47,010 bases of DNA from Parashewanella hymeniacidonis (GCF_016900895.1 NZ_JAFEUN010000019.1:1-47010); one strand, 5' to 3'; positions 17,410 to 26,963 are shown, counted from the stretch's first letter. Notes: generated by a model not told the origin, from the sequence alone. Numbers and translations are program-made.

Positions 17410-20400
17410 ATGAAACTAATTAACGGAATTAAATGTAATCAATCTTGCTATTTACTTGTTTTAGCCATTTGTTTTTTCTTGTCCTTTTATAGTATTGCAG
17501 ACGATACCGAATTATATGTAACAAGTGGTGGCGCAAAATCAAGCCTTAGACCTCAGATACTCATTATTTTTGATAATTCAGGGTCGATGGAGAATAACTC
17601 GCAGTATGAAAAAACATTTTTTAAATCTGAGCAAACTTTAACTCCTGATAGTAAAATTTTCTTTTCTTCGACTTCTGAAGTGCCTGACCCTGCTAGTGAA
17701 CAGTTTTTTTTACACTCAAAAAATCGTTGCAATACCTCTATTCAATATCTGAATAACTATGGGTTATTTACGGGGTATTTGAGAGATTATAAATTTATTG
17801 GACAAACTGGCGCATGGCGTGAAATGTCTGGCAGTAATAGTACAACAATAACAGATGTTGATTGTTTTGAAGATATTTTTGAAAAAGATATAAATAACAA
17901 TTCAAGCTTTACTGGTTTACCTGTTGATCATCTAGGCTCACCGACTGCCCCAATTCGTTATAGCATAGTAAACCCTGGTGATGATTCTTCTGTATTAAAC
18001 TCTGCTTATGAAAAAGCATTACTTACAAACTTCGGTGTTGGTAAATCGATAAACTTGTTCACTCAAGAGTATGTTGAGTGGTATCACAGTGAAACGGTTC
18101 CTGAAAAATTATACAAAAGAATTGATATCGCAAGAGATGTCATAAAAAAAGTGATTGTTACGACACCCGGTGCAGATATAGGTCTTGCCATTTTTAATGG
18201 TGAAGATGAGCAGGGAGGAAGAATAGTTAATGGAATAAAACAAATAACCAATGATACAAGGGACGAATTATTGGCGACAATTCCCACCCTTTCAGTAGAA
18301 AGAAGAACCACACCATTATGTGAGACGCTTTATGAGGCTTATTTGTATTTTAGTGGGCGTAATGTCCATTATGGTGATAACTCGGCGTCTGTATTACCCC
18401 GAGACACTTCAATAGAGTCTGGTGGTGTTTACGATACTCCACTAAAAGAGTGTCAAAGTAATGTTTATGTCATCATTATTACAGATGGTTATCCATATAC
18501 TGATGTTGACGCAGATGAGCAAGTCAAACTCTTACCTGGAATTAGTCAAACTCCCTTTGAAATTGTCGAAAAAAATAATCGAAAAACCTTTCTACCTAAT
18601 TTGGCCGAATGGATGGCGAATAATGACATCAACTCAAGTATTGATGGTAAACAAATTGCTATTACAAGCACAATCGGCTTCAGTAGTGGTGTTGTAGATT
18701 CAGAAGATGGAGTATTAAGTGTCACTGCATTGCGTGGTGGTGGGCAATATGCTTCTGCTGATGATACAAAAGAACTTCAATCAGCGATTACAGCGTTAGT
18801 GAATGTTGCGTTAGAAAATGGCAGTAGTTTTACCTCTCCTTCAGTTGCTTCAAACAATTTTGATAGGACACGAACATTAAATTCCATATATTACGCAATG
18901 TTTTTACCTAATGAAGGGCCAAGGTGGAGTGGTAATTTGAAACGCTTCAAAGTAGAAGCTAACGGTTCAGTTGTTGACCAAAACGGTTTTCCTGCTCTAG
19001 ATACGAACGGTAGTATTAAATCAACGGCTTGTTCTTTTTGGAGTTCATGCAGTGATGGTGCAGATGGTGGCGATGTGCTTAGAGGGGGAGCTGCAGAGTT
19101 CGTAAGAGCAAAAGCCGGCTCTGATGGAGGCAGAACGATATTATCAAATCTAGCTAATGGTTTAGCACCTCTAACTAATAGCAGTGCACAATCTACCGCG
19201 GGTAGTGCTGAATCACTTGCAACTCATATGAATGTTGATGAAACAGAAGTAGAAGCGTTATTTGCTTGGATAAAAGGTAAAGATCTTGTTTCCTCGAGCG
19301 GGGAAGAACCAGTAGAGGTAGTACGGCAAGATATTATTGGTGATCCACTTCATTCACGTCCTTTAGCGATAAATTACAGTACTTCAAGAGATGAAACGGA
19401 TGTTCGAATTCTTATGGGTACCAATCATGGTTTCCTGCATATGTTCAAAGACTCTGGTGAACATATAGATGAATCTTGGGCATTTATGCCATTTGAATTA
19501 CTGTCAAATGTTGCTGAATTAAAAGCGAATGTTGCGACAGGAGTTCATACGGTTTATGGCATTGACAGCTCTCCTATATCTTACATAGAACGAAATGGAG
19601 CTTCAATATCTAAGGCTTGGGTCTTTTTTGGTATGAGAAGGGGGGGGGCTTCATACTACGCTCTGGATATAACAAACCCTGATTCACCAAGATTAATGTG
19701 GTTGAAAGATTCTTTAAACTGGGGAAGTGAACTCGGCCAGTCTTGGTCTGAGCCTGTCGTAACGAGAATTCCGGGGCATTCAGGGCCTGTTTTAATTATT
19801 GGCGCTGGCTATGCCCCACAAACTAAAGATTTAACCAGTGTTGGTCAAAATGATATTCGTGGGCGTGGTGTGTTTATTGTTGATGCTGCAACAGGTGATA
19901 TTATTCATCACTTCGGAAGGGGAGGTGGCGATAATTTTAGCGTAACAGAAATACCAACACTCGTTGATAGCATTCCTAACGCTGTCGCAAAATTAGACAG
20001 TGATGCGGATGGCAAAACAGACAGGCTCTATGCAAGTGATACGGGGGGCAATGTATGGAGAATGGATATGCCTTCAGCAGACAAGTCGACTTGGAGTGCA
20101 TTTAAGTTTGCTGCTTTAGGTGGATCATTACCCTCAACGGATCGTCGCTTTTTTTCAGAACCAACTGTGGCACAAACTGTGATAATGAACACGGTCAGTG
20201 TGACGGATGCAGAGAGTAATACTCAATATTTCACTCAAAACATTCCTTATGATGCTGTCGTAATCGGCAGTGGTTTAAGGCCTAGCCCAAACAATACTCA
20301 AAGAACAGATATGTTCTTTACTTTGCAAGATCGCAATATTGAAACTAAAACCTTTAACTCTAGTAATACGCCGAATGCGTTGATAGTTAGCAATTTATAT

Positions 20401-20847
20401 CCAGTTGCTTCTGGCGCACCAGAAACACCGACACAGAGAGTCGAGTTTTCAACAAAATTAGGATGGTATTATCAGTTCGGTAGTGCAGGAGAGAAGAGTT
20501 TGTCTGCAGCGACTATTATTGACGGTAGAGTATTTTTCAGTTCTTTTGTACCCAGTGCAGGTGTGGGTACAAATCAATGCACGATAAGTGGTGAAGGTAG
20601 AATTTATGCATTGGACTTACATTTTGGCAAGCGAACATTTTATCGTAATAATGCAGAATACAAGGTTGTTGACGGTATTCCAGATACCCCACAAATTGTC
20701 ATACCTAGTGATATTGTAACTGACGATCAAGGAAATCCAATTATCAGCGATGAACCACTAAATAAATATATTATTGGTGAAACAAAAAGTGTTGGTGAAG
20801 TTAAGCAGGTAAAAAGCCACTACTATTATGTTGAGGAAAATAACTAG
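17410..20847 (+). CDS. pilY1: Type IV pilus tip adhesin / biogenesis factor PilY1
   Basis: 1145 residues. N-terminal signal peptide to about residue 30. A von Willebrand A-like domain follows, with the MIDAS motif DNSGS (D55, S57, S59) and later VIIITDGYPYTD. The C-terminal half is the PilY1 beta-propeller: GDPLHSRPLAINY, MGTNHGFLHMF, WAFMPFELL, GMRRGGASYYALDI, and an EF-hand-like calcium loop DSDADGKTD at about residues 863-871 followed by ASDTGGNVWRMD. PilY1 caps the pilus, regulates retraction through Ca2+ and serves in adhesion and surface sensing. The stop overlaps the GTG of pilE by one base. Confidence 0.92.
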   Translation: MKLINGIKCNQSCYLLVLAICFFLSFYSIADDTELYVTSGGAKSSLRPQILIIFDNSGSMENNSQYEKTFFKSEQTLTPDSKIFFSSTSEVPDPASEQFFLHSKNRCNTSIQYLNNYGLFTGYLRDYKFIGQTGAWREMSGSNSTTITDVDCFEDIFEKDINNNSSFTGLPVDHLGSPTAPIRYSIVNPGDDSSVLNSAYEKALLTNFGVGKSINLFTQEYVEWYHSETVPEKLYKRIDIARDVIKKVIVTTPGADIGLAIFNGEDEQGGRIVNGIKQITNDTRDELLATIPTLSVERRTTPLCETLYEAYLYFSGRNVHYGDNSASVLPRDTSIESGGVYDTPLKECQSNVYVIIITDGYPYTDVDADEQVKLLPGISQTPFEIVEKNNRKTFLPNLAEWMANNDINSSIDGKQIAITSTIGFSSGVVDSEDGVLSVTALRGGGQYASADDTKELQSAITALVNVALENGSSFTSPSVASNNFDRTRTLNSIYYAMFLPNEGPRWSGNLKRFKVEANGSVVDQNGFPALDTNGSIKSTACSFWSSCSDGADGGDVLRGGAAEFVRAKAGSDGGRTILSNLANGLAPLTNSSAQSTAGSAESLATHMNVDETEVEALFAWIKGKDLVSSSGEEPVEVVRQDIIGDPLHSRPLAINYSTSRDETDVRILMGTNHGFLHMFKDSGEHIDESWAFMPFELLSNVAELKANVATGVHTVYGIDSSPISYIERNGASISKAWVFFGMRRGGASYYALDITNPDSPRLMWLKDSLNWGSELGQSWSEPVVTRIPGHSGPVLIIGAGYAPQTKDLTSVGQNDIRGRGVFIVDAATGDIIHHFGRGGGDNFSVTEIPTLVDSIPNAVAKLDSDADGKTDRLYASDTGGNVWRMDMPSADKSTWSAFKFAALGGSLPSTDRRFFSEPTVAQTVIMNTVSVTDAESNTQYFTQNIPYDAVVIGSGLRPSPNNTQRTDMFFTLQDRNIETKTFNSSNTPNALIVSNLYPVASGAPETPTQRVEFSTKLGWYYQFGSAGEKSLSAATIIDGRVFFSSFVPSAGVGTNQCTISGEGRIYALDLHFGKRTFYRNNAEYKVVDGIPDTPQIVIPSDIVTDDQGNPIISDEPLNKYIIGETKSVGEVKQVKSHYYYVEENN

Positions 20848-21260
20848 TGCAACTTTATGTAAAGGGCTTTTCTTTAATTGAATTGATGATTACTGTGGCA
20901 ATTTTAGGAATTTTATCGTCAATTGCTTATCCATCTTATGTGGATTACGTAACTCGGTCTGCGAGAGCTGATGCACTAGCAGGACTTGTGCACGTGGCTA
21001 ATCTGCAAGAGCAGTACTATTTAGACCATAGAACGTATACGGATGATGTTTCGAAACTAGGACTTCCCAAAAATAGTAATGATGCTTGGGAGGTTGAAAA
21101 TAAACTTTATGAGATTTCAGCTGCAACAAGTCAAGAAAGAGGCTTTGTGCTAACTGCAACGGCTATTGGCGCTCAAAACAATAGAGAAAAGGAATGCAAA
21201 ACAATTACTGTTGATGGAACCAATAAAAAAGGCCCAGAAAATAAGGACTGCTGGCAATGA
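20847..21260 (+). CDS. pilE: Type IV minor pilin PilE
   Basis: 137 residues. Prepilin cleavage at G7/F8 (VKGFSLIELMITV), with E12 as mature Glu5. A class III methylation-type pilin helix is followed by AYPSYVDYVTRSARADALAGLVHVANLQEQYYLDHRTYT, the PilE minor-pilin pattern, and two C-terminal Cys for the D-loop. The start GTG is at 20847, overlapping the pilY1 TAG, with GAGGA upstream. The ORF's last 4 nt overlap tapY2 (ATGA), indicating translational coupling. Confidence 0.9.
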   Translation: MQLYVKGFSLIELMITVAILGILSSIAYPSYVDYVTRSARADALAGLVHVANLQEQYYLDHRTYTDDVSKLGLPKNSNDAWEVENKLYEISAATSQERGFVLTATAIGAQNNREKECKTITVDGTNKKGPENKDCWQ

Positions 21261-21556
21261 AAGCGTTAATACTCATTTTTTTTACTACTCTTATATCACT
21301 ATTTTCTTCTATAACTTTTGCTGAAGAAAGAGTGGCTTATAAATGTTTTTTAGAGACGACTGTGGGTAATAAAGTCATTCATTTTAATTTAAAAAAATCC
21401 AAAGTCAGAAAACGTTTAGCAAATTTAGTTGCTTCTGATGTACCTGTTGAAAATAACCAAAGAGCACTGGTTCGACATGTCATTGAATGTGTTAAAGCCA
21501 GCAAAAAGTTCTTAAATAAAGAAGCGGCTATTATTGAAGCTCAGTCAGTTGATTAA
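21257..21556 (+). CDS. tapY2: TapY2-like type IV pilus accessory protein
   Basis: 99 residues. Signal peptide MKALILIFFTTLISLFSSITFA, then a small domain with YKCFLETTVGNKVIHF and the late RHVIECV block. These conserved Cys and placement match what I recall of the TapY2 family, annotated at the end of minor-pilin operons in Shewanella and relatives. Its function is unknown; a periplasmic helper for PilY1 or the tip pilins is inferred from the neighbourhood. It overlaps pilE by 4 nt and is the last gene before the terminator at 21636-21661. Confidence 0.7.
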   Translation: MKALILIFFTTLISLFSSITFAEERVAYKCFLETTVGNKVIHFNLKKSKVRKRLANLVASDVPVENNQRALVRHVIECVKASKKFLNKEAAIIEAQSVD

Positions 21557-21635
21557 GTTACACACCCTAAAAACAACAGTAAGTCATTGGCGAGCGAGTT
21601 GTTTGATAAAGGTATCATTATTTTAACATCATAAT

Positions 21636-21661
21636 AAAAGGCAGCTATAAAGCTGCCTTTT
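21636..21661. terminator. Bidirectional terminator between tapY2 and the DUF885 gene
   Basis: AAAAGGCAGCT (21636-21646) pairs with AGCTGCCTTTT (21651-21661) around ATAA. The A- and T-ended perfect stem lies between convergent genes and should stop transcription from both sides. Confidence 0.88.
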
Positions 21662-21684
21662 AATACAATATCAAATCGACAAAC

Positions 21685-23517
21685 TTATTTTGTCTCTGCA
21701 ACCCAGTTATTAACTTGTTGCTCTAATACGTCTAACGGCAACGGGCCGTTTTTAAGTATTAGCGTGTGGAAGTCTCTGATATCAAACTTATCGCCTAATT
21801 GCTTTTGTGCTTTGCTTCTTAGGTCTAGAATTTTTAACATTCCTACTTTGTAAGCCGTAGCTTGTGAAGGCATTACAATATGACGTTCAACCATTTTAAC
21901 TGCATCAGATACGGCGTTTGGTGTGTTGCTTGTGTAATACTCGATACCTTGTTCACGATTCCATTTCTTTTCATGAATACCAGTATCTACGACAAGGCGA
22001 CATGCACGCCAGAGCTCCATTGCTAAGCGACCGAAGTCAGAATATGGATCTTGGTATAATCCCATTTCTTTAGGGAAGTATTCTGAATATAACCCCCAAC
22101 CTTCGATGTATGCAGTATAGCCACCAAACTTACGGAACTTAGGAATACCTTCAAGCTCCTGTGAAATGGCGATTTGCATGTGATGACCAGGGTTACCTTC
22201 ATGGTAAGCCAGTGCTTCCATTTGGTAGATTGGCATGGCTTTCATGTCATACAAGTTTGCGTAGTATTTACCCGGGCGTGATCCGTCTGGTGCTGGTTGG
22301 TTATAGAATGCTTTACCTGCAGACTTCTCTCTAAACGCTTCAACACGTTTTACAACAAGTGGTGCTTTGGGTTTGATCTTAAATACTTCATCTAAGCGGC
22401 TGCTCATGTTATCAATCAATGCAGTAGCTTCTGTTAAGTATTTTTGTCGACCCTCTTCAGTGCTAGGGTAGTAGAATTGCTCGTCGTCACGCATAAACTT
22501 GAAGAAATCTTGTAGGCTACCTTTAAAGCCAACTTTCTTCATAATCTGACGCATTTCACCGTGGATACGCGCAACCTCACTTAAACCTAGCTCATGGATT
22601 TCGTTTGCCGTCATATCTGTGGTTGTAGTACGAGCAAGAGCGTTATTGTAGAAGGTATCACCTTCAGGTAACTTCCATGCACCATCACGAGTATCGGCTT
22701 GGCTTTCAAGCTTGTGAGCGTAAGCAACAAACTTGGTGTATGCCGGGCCAACATTGTTTATCAGTGCTTTTTTAGCATCTTTCAAAAGTTGTTGTTCTTC
22801 AGCTTTTTCTAGCTTTAATTTAACTACTTTCTTTTTAAAGTCAGCCCATAAAACACTGTCTTTGCCTTTAGTGAAAGGCTGCCCTTTTACGATGTTTTCA
22901 CTATCAGATATCACGTAGTTGAAAACAAATTTAGGTGCGATGATACCTTTGTCAGCACGTACTTTAAGTGCAGTTTCTAACTGTTCAAAACGTGGTTTGA
23001 TGCCATTTAAACGGCTGATATAAGCCTGTGCATCTTTAACATCAGTAATTTGATGTTGATTGATTAAAAATGATGGTGTAGTTGAGTGTACGCCATACAT
23101 TTGGTTGACTGGGTAGCTATGGTAGCGCCATTTAAAGTCAGCAATTTGATTTTCAAGATTTTGCTTTAGTAGCTTATAGCTTAATAGAGTTTGAGCATCT
23201 AATTTTGATGGATCAACTTTCGAAAGCTTTTGCAAGTCAACTTTAGTTCGAGCTAAATCTTCTTGGCTCGCTTGCTCACTCATCTCGTCCCACTTACCGT
23301 AGTCTTTTTTGATACCAAGGTAAGTCTGTGTCATTGGGCTTGCCATTACATTTTCCATGAACATTTGTTCAAATAATGCATTGGCTTTCTCATTTTCAGA
23401 TTGCTTAACTTGAGTTTCTGCGGTGGCTTGCGGTGAGTGGGTAGTTGTGCTGTTACAGCCTGCTAACACAGCAGACAAAGATAGCGCTAAAACGCTTATT
23501 GTTGTTTTTAGTTTCAT
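21685..23517 (-). CDS. DUF885-family lipoprotein, putative metallopeptidase
   Basis: 610 residues. The signal ends in the lipobox SAVLAGC (Cys21), so it is probably an envelope lipoprotein. The body matches DUF885: long helical region, then YHEGNPGHHMQIA near residues 436-446, which provides an HExxxGHH metal-binding site, and a downstream YIEGWGLYSE block. Members are predicted zinc carboxypeptidase-like enzymes; substrates are mostly unknown. It is a single-gene unit whose promoter lies in the region 23518-23620. Confidence 0.85.
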   Translation of the reverse strand: MKLKTTISVLALSLSAVLAGCNSTTTHSPQATAETQVKQSENEKANALFEQMFMENVMASPMTQTYLGIKKDYGKWDEMSEQASQEDLARTKVDLQKLSKVDPSKLDAQTLLSYKLLKQNLENQIADFKWRYHSYPVNQMYGVHSTTPSFLINQHQITDVKDAQAYISRLNGIKPRFEQLETALKVRADKGIIAPKFVFNYVISDSENIVKGQPFTKGKDSVLWADFKKKVVKLKLEKAEEQQLLKDAKKALINNVGPAYTKFVAYAHKLESQADTRDGAWKLPEGDTFYNNALARTTTTDMTANEIHELGLSEVARIHGEMRQIMKKVGFKGSLQDFFKFMRDDEQFYYPSTEEGRQKYLTEATALIDNMSSRLDEVFKIKPKAPLVVKRVEAFREKSAGKAFYNQPAPDGSRPGKYYANLYDMKAMPIYQMEALAYHEGNPGHHMQIAISQELEGIPKFRKFGGYTAYIEGWGLYSEYFPKEMGLYQDPYSDFGRLAMELWRACRLVVDTGIHEKKWNREQGIEYYTSNTPNAVSDAVKMVERHIVMPSQATAYKVGMLKILDLRSKAQKQLGDKFDIRDFHTLILKNGPLPLDVLEQQVNNWVAETK

Positions 23518-23619
23518 TGGCTAGAACCATTGGAAAATATAGTGTGATCCTAATCAAGAAAAATGTGAAATTGTTAATATTAGTGTTAGTAAATGTTTCA
23601 GATGTTTAGTTTGAGGTAA

Positions 23620-23826
23620 TTTTGTTTTTATTGCGAACAAGGAGGCTTTACAGGCTGGAATTGTTTACATATTGCCACTGACAACGCATGGGTTAAAACA
23701 TTAGAGCAATTTTTACAATACACACCAAAGTATAGTTTAGAAATACGCACTCAATGTGAGTTGAAAATGAACCCTATTATGTCAGCCATTACGAAAAAAA
23801 CTTATAAATTGTTAAGCTACTTGTAG
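23620..23826 (+). pseudogene. Remnant of a TrmB-like methyltransferase 3' end
   Basis: A frame open from 23620 to the TAG at 23824-23826, without its own start codon, reads GWNCLHIATDNAWVKTLEQF and later PIMSAITKKTYKLL. The LHIATDN string and the late P-I-x-x-x-x-T-K-x-x-x-x-L spacing resemble the C-terminal end of tRNA (guanine-N7)-methyltransferase TrmB and relatives. Everything upstream (SAM-binding domain) is missing and the DNA before it is stop-rich. I read it as a decayed gene fragment; the family call is tentative. It lies about 100 bp before a MITE. Confidence 0.35.
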
Positions 23827-23922
23827 ATGTTGGGCCTAAAACTCAAGTGATATAGTTAATTATTTACAGACAGTATAATGGAATGACTTACTATTTTTCA
23901 CTTCTTATGTTTGCTTAACTCC

Positions 23923-24189
23923 TAGGGGCTGTTGATCTTTGTTGATATTTTCAGCAATGATTATTTTTTGACGATAGCAAAGCCGAACAAGCGTTATTTA
24001 GTTCTTCTAAATGAGCGCAGTGACAATGCAGATAGCGTTAAAAATAACCATTGCCCTACGGGCTGAGTCTAAATCGCCTTACTCTGTGTTAAAAATAGTT
24101 TATTTAGATGACTAAATTGCACTATTTCCGCCTCGATTAAGGCGATTTATTGCTCAGCTGAATTATTAAACAAAGATCAACAGCCCCTA
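23923..24189. mobile_element. MITE-like element A (263 bp, 19-bp perfect terminal repeats, TA flanks)
   Basis: Ends 23925-23943 and 24169-24187 are perfect inverted repeats of GGGGCTGTTGATCTTTGTT. TA lies at both outer edges (23923-23924 and 24188-24189), fitting a TA target duplication as made by IS630/Tc1-type transposases and some IS5 subgroups. There is no coding frame inside. The left end resembles that of element B at 30796-30999, so both probably belong to one family. It occupies the gap between the DUF885 gene and gshA; the remaining DNA on either side shows nothing else beyond the remnant at 23620. Confidence 0.7.
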
Positions 24190-24343
24190 ATTAAAAACTT
24201 ACAATTTAAAGGTGTGCACGTTAAACACATTTCGATAAAGAGGTGTTAAATTAAATTATTTTCAATTTATTGATGCATAGATTGAGACTAACAGTATAAT
24301 CTCTCGTCTTAATAAGCATCTTAAACAATTAGAGAAGTTCATA

Positions 24344-25915
24344 TTGAAGACATTCAGTCAGTTAGTTGCTAGTCTTGCAAACGAACAAGGACGTGAAGCC
24401 TTAAAAGGCATGAAACGTGGTATTGAGCGTGAAGCATTAAGAATTGACAGCAATGGCCATCTAGCTAAAGATCCTCACCCTAAAGCATTAGGCTCGGCAT
24501 TAACACATAGCCGAATTACTACGGATTACAGTGAATCTTTACTTGAATTCATCACTCCTGTTTTTGAGAGCATTCCAGAACTCTTTGACGAGCTAAATAA
24601 GACTCATGCTTATACGGTTCAAAATATTAATGGTCAATACCTCTGGCCAGTGAGTATGCCTTGCTTTGTCGATGACATTAATAATATCCCTGTTGCGGAT
24701 TATGGCACTTCGAATATTGGTAAATTAAAGAAACTGTATCGCACTGGTTTGACTCATCGTTATGGTGCTCAAATGCAGATCATTTCAGGCTTGCATTTTA
24801 ACTTTTCGGTGAGCGACAAGTTATGGCATCGTCTTTATGAGCAAAGCGACAAAGCGTCTTCACTTAAAGACTTTATTTCAGAGTCTTACTTCGGGTTAAT
24901 CCGAAACTATCGCCGGGTTATGTGGGTGCTACCTTATTTATTTGGAGCATCACCAGCACTGTGTGGTTCATTTTTATCGGGTAATGAAAATAAATACCCC
25001 TTTAAAAAGACAGGTAAAGGAACCCTTTACTTACCTCACGCTACTTCATTGAGAATGAGTGACCTAGGCTATACCAATAAAGAGCAAAGCTCGTTAGGTA
25101 TTAGTTATAACTCATTGAGCGAATATCTTGAGGGTATGAAAAAAGCGATCAGAATGCCATCAGCTAATTTTGCTGATATTGGTGTTAAGGTTGGCGAAGA
25201 TTATAGGCAACTTAATGATCGTGTGTTGCAGATTGAAAATGAATTCTACTCTCCGATTCGAGCAAAACGAGTGTCACTGCTTGACGAAAAGCCTTCAGAG
25301 GCACTTGCACGTGGCGGAGTAGAGTATATTGAAGTTAGAGCGTTAGATATTAATCCGTTTTCTGCGGTTGGTATCACAGAAGATCAAGTTCGCTTTCTTG
25401 ATTTGTTTTTGCTTCATTGTCTGCTCAGTCCGTCAGATTCACTTTCAGATGATGGTGATGCCGAACTGGAAGAAAACTTGAATGCCGTGATTATTTCGGG
25501 CAGAAAGCCTGGCCTAATTTTAAAGCGAAATGGGCACGAGATTACTCTTGAAGCTTGGTTGTTAGAAATGCTTGAAGAGTTTGAGTCAATCGCTGATATA
25601 TTAGATGGTTCAGGCTCTAAAGAATATAAAAACTCATTAGATCTTTGGCGTGGAGCGGCAATTCAACCGAGCAAAACTTTATCGGGGCAAATTCTTAACC
25701 ACTTTGTGGATGAACATGCTGATCAGAGTAAGTGGGCATTCGCATTAGCTAAAGAATACAATGTGTATTTTTCTGGTTATGAATTATCTGATGATGTAAA
25801 AGCGGCTTATGAGCTAGAAACAGAATCATCTCTTAAGGCTCAGAGTGAAATTGAGTTTAGAGGCAATCAAGATTTTGATGAGTTTTTAAAGGACTATTTT
25901 AGTTATTTAGGATGA
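24344..25915 (+). CDS. gshA: Glutamate-cysteine ligase
   Basis: 523 residues, close to the 518 of Escherichia coli GshA (proteobacterial type 1). Recognisable blocks are GIEREALRI (ATP/glutamate site), LTHSRITTDYSESLLEFITP, YRTGLTHRYGAQMQIISGLHFNFS, GASPALCGSF, and later GVEYIEVRALDINPF. It makes gamma-glutamylcysteine from Glu, Cys and ATP, the rate-limiting step to glutathione. The start is TTG 24344 with AGAGAAG upstream; Escherichia coli gshA also begins with TTG, so this is probably a conserved weak start. Its last 4 nt (ATGA) overlap the next gene. Confidence 0.95.
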   Translation: MKTFSQLVASLANEQGREALKGMKRGIEREALRIDSNGHLAKDPHPKALGSALTHSRITTDYSESLLEFITPVFESIPELFDELNKTHAYTVQNINGQYLWPVSMPCFVDDINNIPVADYGTSNIGKLKKLYRTGLTHRYGAQMQIISGLHFNFSVSDKLWHRLYEQSDKASSLKDFISESYFGLIRNYRRVMWVLPYLFGASPALCGSFLSGNENKYPFKKTGKGTLYLPHATSLRMSDLGYTNKEQSSLGISYNSLSEYLEGMKKAIRMPSANFADIGVKVGEDYRQLNDRVLQIENEFYSPIRAKRVSLLDEKPSEALARGGVEYIEVRALDINPFSAVGITEDQVRFLDLFLLHCLLSPSDSLSDDGDAELEENLNAVIISGRKPGLILKRNGHEITLEAWLLEMLEEFESIADILDGSGSKEYKNSLDLWRGAAIQPSKTLSGQILNHFVDEHADQSKWAFALAKEYNVYFSGYELSDDVKAAYELETESSLKAQSEIEFRGNQDFDEFLKDYFSYLG

Positions 25916-26340
25916 AGATAAGACAACTATTTGTTTTACTTACATTGACTATCTTAACAGGCTGTTCAAGTACTCAACTTGAGCAGTCTTGCTCATCTGT
26001 GGCCAGTTACCTTATTCCACCTGAGTCTAAAAACTTATACCCAGCCATGATCACTCATATAGATGGTAAGCCGGTTTTAGCTCAAGCCTTTTATAAGCTC
26101 TCTGTGGGTCTACATACCATCACCATAGCTGAATTAGTTAGCGCACCATCTTTAATTGTTCCATTAAAGTTTCGAGGAACAAAGACGTTAACAATAAGTA
26201 TGGATGAAGATAAACGTTATCATTTGGCAGCGTTGTTTAATCCTAAGTTGACCATGCCAGCTAAAAGTTCCGGTTTTTGGAAACCTGATGTGTGGAAGAA
26301 AGAGTCATTTACTTGCTTAATAGATCCAGTAAAAAAATAG
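25912..26340 (+). CDS. Small uncharacterised lipoprotein coupled to gshA
   Basis: 142 residues. Lipoprotein signal MKIRQLFVLLTLTILTGC (lipobox LTGC, Cys18). The mature part is mainly beta, with HIDGKPVLAQAFYKLSVGLHTITIAE in a pattern often seen in periplasmic beta-sandwich domains, and a conserved-looking YHLAALF. No enzymatic motif is visible and I do not recognise the family. The ATG overlaps the gshA stop (ATGA), so translation is coupled, and another lipoprotein gene follows 8 bp downstream. Co-transcription with gshA may be positional only. Confidence 0.7.
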   Translation: MKIRQLFVLLTLTILTGCSSTQLEQSCSSVASYLIPPESKNLYPAMITHIDGKPVLAQAFYKLSVGLHTITIAELVSAPSLIVPLKFRGTKTLTISMDEDKRYHLAALFNPKLTMPAKSSGFWKPDVWKKESFTCLIDPVKK

Positions 26341-26348
26341 GATTATTT

Positions 26349-26963
26349 ATGTCAATAAGAGGTTTATTGTGTTTAGTGCTCTGTGCAACCCTTACTGGTT
26401 GTGCGACACCCCCGCCTAAAAACCCAGATAATATTTGCTCAATTTTTAAAGAGCATCGCCACTGGTATGAGGCTGCAAAGGATGCAAAAGATAAGTGGGG
26501 AGTGCCAATACACGTTCCTATTGCAATGATGTATCAAGAAAGCTCTTTCCGACATGATGCTGCACCACCAATGGACTATTTTTTGGGTTTTATACCAATT
26601 GGCCGTAAGAGCTCTGCCTATGGTTATGCCCAAGCAAAGACCATGACATGGGATGATTATGTAAAAGAAACGGGTAACAGTTGGTCTAGTCGCAGTAATT
26701 TTGATGACGCAATGGATTTTATGGGATGGTTCATTACCAAAACTCATAAAATTAATGGCGTATCTAAATGGAATGCTCGTTTGCAATACCTTAATTATCA
26801 TGAAGGGTGGGGCGGTTATCGCCGAGGTAGCTATAAGAAAAAGAAATGGCTCGTGAAAGTGGCTAAGAAAGTTGGCAGTCGTTCTTATCGTTACGCCAAA
26901 CAGTATAAAACTTGTCAAAAAGAATTAGACCGCTCATGGCTATGGCGTTTATTCTTCGGATAA
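26349..26963 (+). CDS. Transglycosylase SLT-like lipoprotein
   Basis: 204 residues from ATG 26349, chosen because AGGA lies just upstream and a lipoprotein signal follows (LVLCATLTGC, Cys18); the frame extends upstream to 26292 but only through the previous gene. The mature domain has IAMMYQESSFRHDA, with a Glu in the position of the lytic transglycosylase catalytic residue, then SAYGYAQAKTMTWDDY and LQYLNYHEGWGGY, as in soluble lytic transglycosylase-like folds. It probably cleaves peptidoglycan from the outer-membrane side. It ends with a basic tail (KKKKW). The terminator follows at 26975. Confidence 0.78.
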   Translation: MSIRGLLCLVLCATLTGCATPPPKNPDNICSIFKEHRHWYEAAKDAKDKWGVPIHVPIAMMYQESSFRHDAAPPMDYFLGFIPIGRKSSAYGYAQAKTMTWDDYVKETGNSWSSRSNFDDAMDFMGWFITKTHKINGVSKWNARLQYLNYHEGWGGYRRGSYKKKKWLVKVAKKVGSRSYRYAKQYKTCQKELDRSWLWRLFFG

